A DNA stretch of 64,000 nt from Metarhizium brunneum (taxonomy: Eukaryota > Ascomycota > Sordariomycetes > Hypocreales > Clavicipitaceae). Position 1 is the first letter of the stretch. Every line of letters begins with the position of its first letter. The notes beneath the pieces are model-generated. The model searched no databases, was not told the DNA's origin, and saw only the letters and a list, made by a program, of their open reading frames with translations. The translations under genes and the position numbers were made by a program. Location of the stretch: the NCBI RefSeq assembly GCF_013426205.1, contig NC_089422.1, positions 124,001 through 188,000 of the forward strand. The letters run 5' to 3'. Shown piece after piece: positions 33,776 through 44,765 of this stretch.

Positions 33776-34604
33776 GATGGAAAAAAACTTGATAATAACT
33801 TGTCTAGCAGAACTTATTGCCTGGGATGAATGAAGTGAACGCAATGGCTCCGGACACCATTGCTCCTTCCAAGCAGATACTTATGATACTTTTATATCCG
33901 AGCGCAAAGTCTGTTCGCTCAAGTAAGCGGCAATTCGAACCCAGCAGTGACGTGTCCACCATGTCTCATACCGCTGACGCGGCTTGTCATGGCCTGCCAT
34001 CTCGTATTGTCAGCCGCTCCAAGCGCCGTTAGCCTAGCTTGGCATTCTACTACCCCTTGAAAGTTTATTGTCATAGTAGCCGATCTATGCCGATTATAAA
34101 TTTTCTATTGAAGATGCGAATAGCTTTCGGCCTTCGGTGAGTGGCTCATATGCACAACCGGACGCGTAATGAACAGGCGGACTATCCACCGGGATGTGGG
34201 CAACGAGGTTGCATGTACAAAATTAACGCCATAATACTAGTACTAGGTATTAAGGCTATTAACTTGATAGCACATGAAGTGTCATTATGAATAGATGCAC
34301 AGACTCTGATCGTCACGTTATTACTGACTGTTACGCGGCCTGGGCTTACGTGGCCCTGGACGAGCAGCGGGATGCTTCTCGGCAGTTATTGAGGTTTATG
34401 ATAACAGAAATAAGGTTTTCCAAAGTGACAAACTATTGAATTTGTCGGTCATTCGTCGGTCTTGTATATGGACTAGCCTAGCTTCTAGGATACGTTACTG
34501 TAGATGGAAGTCGCATCACCAAACCATTGATTATAGCAAAGATAAATTTGCCTCTCATCCCTCGTCTTCCTACGCACTCAACATCTATATCACAATCTTT
34601 AACA
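33776..34604. promoter_or_regulatory. Divergent region upstream of the laccase
   Basis: 829 bp lie between the start codons of the secreted hypothetical gene and the laccase. I see no gene in it, and no strong TATA box immediately before the laccase. Confidence 0.4.
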
Positions 34605-36359
34605 ATGATTCAATATTTGGTTATTTTGCTAGCAACGGCCGCCAAAGTCGTCACGGCGGCGGCTTGTGCCGGAAACAGCGCAGGCGACCGCATGCAGTGG
34701 TGTGACTACTCCGTGGCAACCGACTATTCCACTACTGTTGTTGATACTTCGGTCACCAGGGAGTACTGGCTAGAGTTGACAGATGTTGTTGTAGCTCCTG
34801 ACGGCTTCTCTCGGCCTGCTATTGCTGTCAATGGCAGCATTCCTGGACCAACCCTGTTTGCTGATTGGGGGGACACTGTGGTTGTGCATGTTAGCAACTC
34901 TCTAACAACCTCCCTCAACGGTACAAGCATTCACTTTCATGGTATACGCCAAAATTATACCAATGAAAATGACGGAGTGGTATCCATTACACAATGCCCT
35001 CTTGCCGTCAACCAATCAACCACGTACACTTGGAAGGCCACGCAGTACGGCACTTCTTGGTATCACTCACATATTGGCCTCCAGGCCTGGGAAGGAGTGT
35101 TTGGGGGCATCATCATTAATGGACCCGCCAGTTCAAACTACGATGAAGACCTCGGAATGGTCTTTCTAAACGACTGGGACCACCAAACGGTGGATGAATT
35201 GTACTCCGTGGCCCAAACGGCCGGACCGCCCACGCTCGGCAACGGGCTGATCAACGGCACCAATGTCTACGGATCTGACGACAGCTCTTCCCAAACAGGG
35301 ACTCGTTTCAATGTATCGTTTACCTCGGGACGGTCTTATCGCCTGAGACTCCTCAACGCGGCAATTGATACACACTGGAAATTTTCCATTGACAATCACA
35401 CAATGACGGTGATTGCGGCAGATCTCGTACCAATTCAGCCCTTTACAGCCACGGTGTTGAATATCGGAATCGGTGAGTACTCCACAAGTTTGTTTGACTG
35501 TATACACCCGAGATTCAAACAATAAAGTGGATACAAGGTAATTTACTTTATAGCCCAACGATACGATGTCATCGTGACGGCCGACCAAGCATCCATAGCC
35601 GACAACTTTTGGATGCGTGCAATTCCCCAGGCCGCCTGTTCCGACAACGAAAGTTCCGACAATATCCGAGGCATCGTATACTACGGCGACAGTCCTGCAA
35701 CGCCCACGACAACGGGATACAATTATACAGATGGCTGCGACGACGAAACAGCCAATCTGGCACCCTACGTCAGCAAGTCGGTGTCGGATGCAAATTGGAA
35801 TGACCTCGAGCAGGCAACAGTAGGCACCAATAGTGCCGGACTGTTCAAGTGGTATCTCAACAGCACAACGATGCTCGTCGACTGGGCGAATCCGACGCTG
35901 CAGTCGGTGCTGAACGGCACAACAAGCTACGAGACTGACGATGCCGTCATACAGCTCAGCGACGCCGACCAGTGGGTATACCTCGTCATAGAGACTGCCA
36001 TAGGAGTGCCTCACCCAATCCATCTACACGGACACGACTTTTTCGTCCTCGCCCAAGGGTCGGGCACGTACTCGTCGGACACTGTTGCTCTCAACACGGA
36101 CAATCCTGCGCGGCGCGATACGGCAATGCTGCCCGCGTCGGGATATCTCGTGCTGGCGTGGCAGACGGACAATCCGGGAGTTTGGCTAATGCACTGTCAC
36201 ATTGGGTGGCACACTTCCGAGGGATTCGCGTTGCAGTTTATCGAGAGGCAAGGCGACATTGGGGCCGTGACAAACGCAACCTACGTGGATAACGTGTGCG
36301 CAAATTGGAACGCGTATCAGAGAATCGCAAGTATAGAGCAAGAGGATTCGGGCGTCTAG
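34605..36359 (+). CDS. Laccase (multicopper oxidase)
   Basis: Two exons (34605-35472, 35554-36359) give 557 aa. A signal peptide (about 1-19) leads to three cupredoxin domains with all four copper-binding segments: HFHG (H110, H112), WYHSHIGLQ (H154, H156), HPIHLHGH (H443, H446, H448), and HCHIGWH (H503, C504, H505, H509). The residue at the axial type-1 copper position is Phe514, a non-coordinating residue linked to higher redox potential in laccases. The C-terminus ends DSGV, matching the conserved short C-terminal plug of ascomycete laccases. It oxidises phenols with O2 and may act in pigment formation or detoxification. The solo LTR at 36438 begins only 78 bp after the stop. Confidence 0.95.
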
Positions 36360-36437
36360 CTGTAACGCCACGTTCTATTTCCTTGTCTTGTTTCTTCACA
36401 AGGGTCCAAGTTGAGACTGATTGACCCTCATGGTACA

Positions 36438-36666
36438 TGTTACACGGATGACACGTTGCCATGAAGGCACGGGCCGAACCTTGAACCCGACGATAGTAGT
36501 TACACAAGGGCTCTGATCACGAGACCTAGGGCAAGATCCTTTACCGCCTTAATATAAATAAAGGTCTTCTGCCCTCAGGGTTTTATAGAAAGCTAAGGAC
36601 CTTTGATATTAAAGCAAAGTATTAGCTGAATACGAACCTTCCCCTAAATACTAGGCCCTTGTCACA
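36438..36666 (-). mobile_element. Solo LTR, copy 4 of 4
   Basis: This is a 229-bp reverse-oriented copy running from TGTTACACGG to CCCTTGTCACA, flanked by the 5-bp duplication GTACA (36433-36437 and 36667-36671). It carries an extra segment near its 3' end relative to copies 1 and 3. Its position just downstream of the laccase could place it within that gene's 3' UTR. Confidence 0.88.
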
Positions 36667-36671
36667 GTACA

Positions 36672-36995
36672 CAATTCTGGGCGAAGTTGGGATTTACGTA
36701 CATCTTTTCTCAATTGAACATTGGTTTCAACTAAGAATCCGGCGGCTTCCTTCCTTTTATTCCCACGAGGCGTCGCCCTTAAAAATACAAGATTATTCTG
36801 GCAAGTCTGGTCATCTTTGGGAATGCAAGGCGAACACCTACCATGGCGAATAGGAGCCTTGTATCTGTACTACGTGCCCAATTCGGGTGCTGGCAGTATT
36901 AAGCGTCTAAGCCTGTTTCTCATCCTCCATCATGCCAACTACTTCCACCTCATGTAGTTTAAACTTTACTACAAGTATCGCTAACATCTTACCGC
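36672..36995. other. Gene-free interval
   Basis: Short 3' flanks of the laccase/LTR and the nucleoside hydrolase; nothing else is seen. Confidence 0.4.
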
Positions 36996-38587
36996 TCAGC
37001 TGCCAAATACTCGTTTGAGCAGTAGTTGACCGAAAACATCCTGTCCAGGGGATCCGACACACCGATTGAGTCGATTGCCAGTCCCTCCTGTCAACGAGCT
37101 ATTAGTATCCCCGGATACTTCACTACCGCCGTAGTTGTCCTTTCGCTTTCGATTTCCCCTGTCAGTCACAAACATTCCTCTTGTCCACTGGCCTGCAGTC
37201 TCCACCCTCAAATCTTCACCCTCAATAATCTTCCATTTGGGGTTGTCATCATCCATGCAATACCATATCGTCAGCGGATCATGGAGTTGCAGTCCCACGG
37301 CGTCTCTGGAAACCTCTGGATGAAGAGATTCGACTTTCTCAAAGGTTGCGTTCATAAACACTGAAACCCATTCTGCCAAAGGCGACTTTGCAGCCAGCTG
37401 TGGCTGAAGAAATGCCTCAAATTCGCCACGAGTGAGCACATGCTTCTCAGTGATGTCCAGTGGGAACAATGTGATGGTCAACCGCTTTGAAAGATTGTCT
37501 GGGTAAGAGGAGAGGAACGATGGAGGGGGTGCTCCCTCTTTCTGACCCAGAGGTGTCGGTGGCACTACAGGCATCGTGGTGTGCGGTTTCGGTGATGTGA
37601 GAGCATATACTCGTGCCGCCGCCACAGAGTCTGCAAAGGTGTTGAATTCTGCAACAGGCGTCATTTGATTTCGAATTTTCAGCAAATCTCTAATAGGACC
37701 TGGCGCTTGTTTGATGAGCCTGAAAGGAGGCTCGTCTATGTTCGAAGCCTGCTGTAGATGTGAGAAAGATTGATAACCTGCGTTGCTGGCTTGGTCAATG
37801 TGGCCGCCCATGACCACGATCTCCTTGACTTTCAAGAATGTTTCCGCATCTTCCGCTGCAGCAAGGGCGAGGTTTGTCATGGGACCGATTGCCACGATCG
37901 TAATGCTGTTGGGTTCGTTGTCGCGTAATAATTTCAAAATCTCCAAATGTGCAGGTTTTTGAGATTGTGTGAATAGAGAGGCTGTTTTGCTCATCTGTCT
38001 GGCTATTTCACCCTGCTCAGGAGCAGACGACTTTTCTGCCACTTTCAAGAGGCGCTGCCACGTCTCGGCGGGCTTTCGATGTGGATGCTACCCAAATTAG
38101 TCAATACTTTGCTTCACCCTCAAGTGTGTACATACGCTCGAGTAGAATCCACGAAGCCTATCTTGACCACCTGTCACCAATATGAGCTTCACGTCAAGCT
38201 CATGCAGCACGTTGACTTACGAAAGAAATCAGCCATCAACGTATCATCCGCGAGCGGACGGTCGGGGCCCACAGCAACTACAGGCTTCGATTTCTGTAGA
38301 GTTTCGAATCCGGAACTCCGTCCAACACTCTCTCGCCACGCGATCTCCTTTTCCACATGGTGGAATAGTGAGACGACATTGCGTAAACAGTTTTCGAGGT
38401 CAATGTTGCCATATGTTACAGATATGAGTAACACTTGAAGCTCCTCTGGTAGTGCTGAGAAAGCCAGCAGCATTGCCAGGATGTCATCGACTCCCTATAC
38501 GAGTCAGTCGGTTCACTGCGCTTGTCGAAGGCAATGGAATAAGTGGTGTACCGGATCGGTGTCTATGATAATCTTCCGCGGCGCCAT
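36996..38587 (-). CDS. Nucleoside hydrolase (IU-NH family) with altered active-site loop
   Basis: Four exons (38587-38552, 38494-38221, 38170-38136, 38087-36996) give 478 aa. The N-terminus IIIDTDPGVDD is the Ca2+/ribose-binding signature of inosine-uridine-preferring nucleoside hydrolases. ITIVAIGPMTNLA, IVVMGG, VAEFNTFAD and LHDPLTIWY follow in family order. These enzymes split nucleosides into base and ribose for purine/pyrimidine salvage. The usual HGxxGLGG-type loop after the third strand reads RGQDRLRG, so its conserved His is Arg. The protein is longer than bacterial members (about 310 aa), with an insert between MGG and AEFN and a C-terminal tail of about 60 residues. Activity may be altered or lost. 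No signal peptide is seen. Confidence 0.85.
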
Positions 38588-39107
38588 AGTGCCAATGTGA
38601 ATGGGAAGAGCTTCCTTTGTCAGTGCTGAATCCTATACATTTGACAAACTGTCGAGGATATGTTCAGAAAGGCGAGCCGAGGTGCACTGCATGTCAGCTA
38701 CAAGCAAGTTTTCCATCCTGAGATGCTAGTGCACCAGGGAAACAAGGACAGAGGCCGACACGGTGCAATGTTGCAAAACTCCCATGTGTGAGGTTGGTGT
38801 GAAGGGAAGGCCGCTGACGGATCTTATCTGCATTGAACTATCTTAACTGAGCTAGCTACAACATTGCAGGCTGTGAAGCCGAGAATATGTGAGAGGGTCA
38901 GTTGATGTCTGGTCTTGCCGCACGTGCTCAACCTACCCTAGAGACCAAGTGCCGGGCCAAACTTTTTCCGTCTCAGCCACTCAGATTCTCCCGTGAGCAT
39001 TCCTTACATCACGCAACGAGCACAATCACTCAGCCTGTCCGCTCTGCCACAATACATTGACCAGACACCTTGTTGGGGCACTCACAGTTGGGTACCTATC
39101 ATTTGCC
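38588..39107. promoter_or_regulatory. Divergent promoter, nucleoside hydrolase / GST-like
   Basis: 520 bp lie between two divergent starts, with no gene inside and no clear TATA box. Confidence 0.4.
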
Positions 39108-39947
39108 ATGGCGACGCCGCCCGCCTCGACGGGCACCATTGTCTTCTACGATATCGCCCATCGACCCCCTGTAGCGGAGACGTGCTGTTCACCGAACCCA
39201 TGGAAGACCCGATTTGCGCTCAACTTCAAGGGCGTCTCCTACTCGACTTCGTGGGTACGCATGCCCGACATCGCAAAAGTACGTCGTGACCTAGGGCAGT
39301 CTGCCGGTCGCAAATTCGCCGACGGCACTGATTTCTACACCCTCCCTGTAATCCAGGACGCTGCCAGCGGTGCCACGGTCGGTGACTCCTTCGACATTGC
39401 CGTCTACCTGCAGCGCACGTATCCCGACTCGGGCGGCGGCGATTTGCTTCCCGCCCAGACCCTCGACTACACCTTTAACCAGAGCGTCGCCTTCCCGGTG
39501 CCACTGTCGGAGCGTCCAGATGGTGGCTTTGCCGAGTACCTCCGCTTTAATACAAATGTTGATGCGGCCTTTACCACCCACACCCCGCTCATGGTGGAGG
39601 GCCTGCCTCTTGATCCCGCCACCGCTGACGAAACAAAGGCCGAATTTGTCCGCCGGGCCGGCGTAGGCTCTTGGAATGACTTCACCTTGACTGGCGAGGC
39701 CCGCGAGAAGCTCACGGAATCCTTTCGGGGCATGCTGGGCGACCTGTCCAAGCTGTTTCTCGAGAATACCGATGGGCCTTTTCTGCTGGGGCAGCGGGCC
39801 AGCTACGCGGATTTCATCGTCGGCGCATGGCTACGCATGGCACAGGCGACCTTGCCCAAGCCGGAGTGGGAGGATGTGCGACGCTGGCACGGTGGTGTGT
39901 TTGGTCGACTGCACGATGCCCTGGAAGCGTACGCCCAAGTAAAATAA
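39108..39947 (+). CDS. Glutathione S-transferase-like protein
   Basis: This is a single-exon gene of 279 aa. The start is an ATG in a good context (GCCATGGCG). The N-terminal half is a thioredoxin-like GST fold: TIVFYDI, then SPNPWKTRFALNFKGVSY, the cis-Pro segment YTLPVIQD, and VGDSFDIAVYLQRTYP binding the glutathione gamma-glutamyl group. The helical C-terminal half contains the usual FLLGQRASYADFIVGAWL, with the Asp of the N-capping box. It resembles bacterial beta-etherase (LigE)-like and fungal etherase-type GSTs. It may conjugate glutathione to electrophiles or cleave ethers; the substrate is unknown. Confidence 0.85.
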   Translation: MATPPASTGTIVFYDIAHRPPVAETCCSPNPWKTRFALNFKGVSYSTSWVRMPDIAKVRRDLGQSAGRKFADGTDFYTLPVIQDAASGATVGDSFDIAVYLQRTYPDSGGGDLLPAQTLDYTFNQSVAFPVPLSERPDGGFAEYLRFNTNVDAAFTTHTPLMVEGLPLDPATADETKAEFVRRAGVGSWNDFTLTGEAREKLTESFRGMLGDLSKLFLENTDGPFLLGQRASYADFIVGAWLRMAQATLPKPEWEDVRRWHGGVFGRLHDALEAYAQVK

Positions 39948-42885
39948 GGCGCTGGCGCGGTGAAAGAGCATTCTGCACAGTGGGAATGTCGCTGGGATGG
40001 TCAATGGCGAGAACGTAACAAGGTGTTTGGTGTTTCCAAGATGTGTCGAGTGTGCCTGCAACTGAGCGACAACAACGGCCGAGTCGGACTCATCCAGGGG
40101 CTGCAACATGGCAGCATACCCCACTACACGGCGCCCCGAGACGATGAAATATATACGACGATGGACTTGGTCAGTGTTTCGGTTCGGTCATGTAGCCAAT
40201 ACGCAGATGAGCTGCTTTTTTCATGTCGGCAGGACGAGAGGTCTTTTGTACACCTACGCAACAAGTATTGACAGCTCATGTGTCATAAGGCCCGGGCGTG
40301 TTATCATGAGACGCCGCTTTTTGTCAACAAATGTTTACGACAAAAGCCTCTACATTTACACTAGTAATCAATTCTCGTCGGGAAGGGCTTCTTTTCTTCC
40401 AAGTGTTCACGTGGCCCAGAGCCCCTTGCACATTTCACATTTGGGACGGATGTATGTCACTTCAAATGTCGCCACACCCGTCAGCCTCAAGATTAATAGC
40501 GGTTGCGGCAAGACGCTAAAGTTCTCCACGAGTTCTTGGAGAGACAGAGGCCGACTGTGCAGGCGTCAAACCGGTACCCAAGTGGCCGCAAATTCAGAAC
40601 ATGAACACCAGACGTCTTGACGGATGGCGGGGTCTGGTATTACCTACATCAATTGATGCTCGTGGCAACGCAGCAGAGCCGCTGAATGGTGCATCGACAT
40701 GATTCTATCGGTGTAGGGTATGCCAGCCAATACAACTGCTCTACAGAACCTTGGCCATTTGCAGGGAAGTGTATCGCACGGTTATAGGAAATATTCGACC
40801 AGTTTCGGCCTTTGATTCACACTATATTTGATCATGGTGCTTCTGGGAAGCAAATATCGCAATGTAGACATTTTCACAAGGCGAAAGAAACCCATGCAGG
40901 CCCGGAGCTATGGTTCCGCACCAACCCGCTGCCATACAGTACCGGGCTACTAGAAATGATGAACTGGATTGAGTGCGAAAGACGTATTACACGACCTTAC
41001 TGCTACGTGCCAGACCGACGGTGAGTGGGAGCTGATGCGGAGCTACTCTGCAGACGTCAATGTCGGTGTCAACTCGGACAAGCTAGGATGTGCTGGCTCT
41101 GTGGACCGAAAGTGGGCAGTATCGCCAAGGGTTCCAAGACGGGCGATGGTGTACTGCGAATTATATTTGTTTCACACTACCGTCCGAGTACAAAGGACAT
41201 GTGCTGTTGTTCCAAGACGGCCACGTTGATACAAGCCCAGCCTTGACATTTTTTCAAGATGCCCGGAGTTCCGCTGAGTAATGCTGGCTTGATAATGCCT
41301 GGTCTTGTGAAAGAAAAATGCGGAGGGCAATTTGATTCATGCGGCGGATAAAGTGCCATGCCATGTAAATGGGTCAGCACGTGGTCGAAAAAGTATGTAT
41401 ACGACGGTTCGCTCGGCTCGACAGCAAAGTTGTCCCTTGTTTACTTGGCCACCCGAGGAGATGACATGTTTGCACAATAGACGATGTACATGCGCGAGAG
41501 GTTCTCAACTTGACAGAGCCGGGCGTACGTCGGCCGATATAGCCACTTTATATGGACCGGGCGGACCGGGCGGAGGCCTTTGGCCACCTCTCTTGCGGAA
41601 ACAGCACTTGACTTGAAAAGTGGTATCCATGCTATTATGGCGAGACGCCTCGATGCCACGATGATGTTCGATTTTCCAGCGTGCCATCTGCCTAGGTAGG
41701 TGGCCTGGGTGGCATCGACGCCAACATTGAAATCACTCGACGGCTGGCGAAGCGCGGAGCATGCCATTTCGTGCCGTCCGATGCAGATGCAGCCCGGGCC
41801 AAAAAGAAGGGCAAAGGCAGACGCGGAAATGAGCACAATGTGCTAGCTCGTGCTGCATGGCATTGTGTAAATAGCGGCTGCATTGGCATTGGGGTTCTGG
41901 ATACCGCTGCATGAATGACGGTTTGTTGACCAGGCGGCATCCCAGGCTGTCAAGATGTCGACTTTGGCTCGGGTCACGGGGTCGAGCTGCCAGGCGTGTG
42001 CCTTTCATGTTGTGCCTCGTCGGCAGAGTAGATTGGGAGGACTTGGCGAGCCAACGGAAATGACACAAGGAGGCCGACACGTCAACCGTGATTGGATGCT
42101 TCCATGTTGGTGACCCCTGCCCATCTCCACCCGCGTGCTGCCTGGCTCGTCCCGTTGGTGCCGGCAAGCCACGTCGAATAAATCGACGCGATGACGTTGG
42201 TCTTGGCCAATGGATGCCGTTGGCGCCTCCTGAAATGGCCTGCCCGTCCTTGGACAGCCGCGGGTACACTGCATCTCGGACCAACAGCGTCGACGCAGGG
42301 CCAAAAGGAGGACTATTCTCCCGGACAGTATCCCAAGTCAACCAGACCGCACAGCAAATTATGCCGCAAGTGTGGATTATGACATGACTCCGTCTGGCCG
42401 TGTCCATCGTCGCAGTCGCCACCCGAGTCGTCTAGCGCTCCGGACAAGTCCAATTTTTTTTTTCGTCTCGCCCGTCGGCATGTCCCATTCCTGTGGTGCG
42501 TGAAACGGAGAAAAACGAATCGCGCCGCCGTGACAGGGTTCAGCGTTGCCAAGTGGGCCGATGCCGACCATGTTGTAGAATAAATAGCTAAACAGGGTGG
42601 ATTGGAACTGTTTGCATCGGCCCGATATCGTCACAACACCTCGAGCAGCAGCACGGAGCACATGGGTTCAATGCCGTCGACTTGTTTCCACGCAAACCTT
42701 ATCTGCCCTCGAGGCAGGCGGCACATGCATCTATCTAGTCCGTAGTGTGCTCTCCTCTTCACTTTTTTGCCTTTGCAACTTGTCCTCGACGCCTTGACAC
42801 ATGAGGTCACTTTTACCTTTAGGGTCCGCCTTCCATCACCGTCAAGACTGGGCTGCACTCTACACTTTACTTGCACGCTGCCATC
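39948..42885. other. Gene-free 2.9 kb interval
   Basis: I found no frame with a domain, signal peptide or convincing splice partners on either strand. Frames of 60-230 codons are scattered and overlapping. Only the last few hundred bases, a CT-rich stretch, look like the promoter of the transporter at 42886. Confidence 0.5.
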
Positions 42886-44765
42886 ATGGTGTCTGCTAAA
42901 AGAGATTCGGTACACGGGGAGGCGACCAATGGGGAGCAGCAAATCACAGAACCAAAAGGTCGCAACGATGCCTTGCTGGCCGAGCAAAAGATTACCTTTT
43001 TAGCCTGCTTCCAGGGCGGCGTTGCCAGCTTGGGAGGCTTCATTTTTGGATACATCAGGTCAGTTTTCCTTTCTATCTCGTCGTCTCTCACGAACCGCCT
43101 CCGCCCTGTCCATGTTTTGCGCCGTCACTAACAGGCCGCAGCGGTCAGATATCCGGCTTCTTCCTCATGCAGGACTTCAAGGAGCGATTCGGCGAACGGC
43201 AACTCGATGGATCCTACAACTTCAGCGCCGCCAGGCAAGGCACCATTGTAGGACTCGTCAGCATCGGCGCCCTCATCGGCTCGCTGATTGCGGGCAAAAT
43301 GGCCGACCTCATCGGCCGCAGGCTGACCATTTCGGCCGCCGCCTTCTTCACCTGCGTCGGCACCATCATCGAGATATCGTCCTCGTACCACTGGGCCCAG
43401 TTCGCCGTCGGGAGACTGGTCAGCGGCGTGAGCATCGGCGCCCTGTCCGTCGTCGTGCCCATGTACCAGTCCGAGTGTGCTCCTGCCGTCATCCGCGGCG
43501 TCATCGTCGCCTCGTACCAGCTCCTCATCACCCTGGGCATCTGGACGGCCGAGATGGTCAACTGGGGCACCGAGGCCAAGACGGACAGCTCCTCGTGGCG
43601 CATCCCCAACGGCCTGTCCTTTGCCTGGGCTCTCATCCTCGGTTCCACCATCTTGTTCATGCCCGAGAGTCCGCGGTACGACTGCAGCCGCGGCCGCGTC
43701 GACCGCGCGCGCCTCGCCATCGCCAAGCTGTCCGGCCTCGCGCCCGACTCCGAGGGCGTCAACCACCAGCTCGCTGATATCCAGAACAATCTCCACGAGG
43801 AGAGCCGAAGCGCCGACCAGTTCCGCCTGAGCGAAATCTTCACCGCGCCGCGCATGCTGTATCGCACCGTTCTCGGCATCGTTCTCCAGGCCGGCCAGCA
43901 ACTGACGGGTGCCAACTTCTTCTTCTACTTTGGCACCACCGTCTTTGCCGCCACGGGAATCAGCAACAGCTACGTGACGCAGATCATCCTCGGATCCGTC
44001 AATGTCTTTTGCACAATCATTGCCTTGTGGGTGACGAAGCGGTTCGGCCGTCGCAACACTCTAATGATTGGCGCCGCGTGGATGATGATGTGCTTCCTGT
44101 AAGCCAGGCACTCTTGAACTCTTGTCCAAAGGGTGAATACTAATCGTGGACCAGTGTATACGCCTTTGTCGGCCATTTCGCCCTCGACCACGACAACCCC
44201 ATGAACACACCCAAGGCAGGTTCCGCCCTCGTCACATTCTCGTGCCTGGCCATTGCGGCTTTTGCCGTCAGCTGGGGCCCGTTGGTCTGGGCCGTCAATG
44301 CCGAGTTGTACCCCCTTCGTTATCGCAGCACCTGCATGGGTCTGGCCACGGCCTCCAACTGGCTATGGAACTTGTGAGTACAGAGTGTCCCCGTGCCTTT
44401 ACTTCCATGACGTTGACGCTGACAAAATTTCAGCCTGATATCATTCTTGTAAGTCGAGATGGTGTACCCTTGCCCCCATGTGTTTGTAGGAGCCGGTCTT
44501 GCTGACGATTTGCAGCACACGATTCATCACCGACGAGATTGACTACCTCTACGGCCTGGTCTTTGCTGGCTGCTGCGCCGCCCTCGTCGTGATTGTCTTC
44601 TTCTTCGTGATTGAGTCGAAAGACCGCAGTCTGGAAGAGATTGACACCATGTATGTCCAGAAAGTCAATCCCATCACGTCTGGCCACACGTCTGGCCACT
44701 GGAACACGAATGACTACCGCCAGGACATCAGGAGGCGCAGCGAGGCTCAAACCGAGACGGACTAA
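42886..44765 (+). CDS. MFS sugar transporter
   Basis: Five exons (42886-43058, 43142-44098, 44155-44373, 44434-44448, 44516-44765) give 537 aa. Exon 4 is a 15-nt microexon that keeps phase exactly. Hallmarks of the sugar-porter family are GGFIFGY (TM1), DLIGRR in the 2-3 loop (about 112-118), PMYQSECAP, PESPRY after TM6 (about 232-237), QQLTGANFFFYFG (about 310-322), RFGRR in the 8-9 loop, and AELYPLRYRSTCMGLATASNW before TM11. The N- and C-termini are polar and cytoplasmic. It probably imports hexoses or related sugars by proton symport at the plasma membrane; the substrate is not determined. Confidence 0.94.

Noticed and set aside
39948..42885. Search for a gene in the 2.9 kb gap
   Set aside because: The largest frames (up to about 229 codons) are overlapping, rich in rare residues and lack any motif.
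43128..43915. Minus-strand frames opposite the sugar transporter
   Set aside because: They are mirror frames of a GC-rich exon with no recognisable content.
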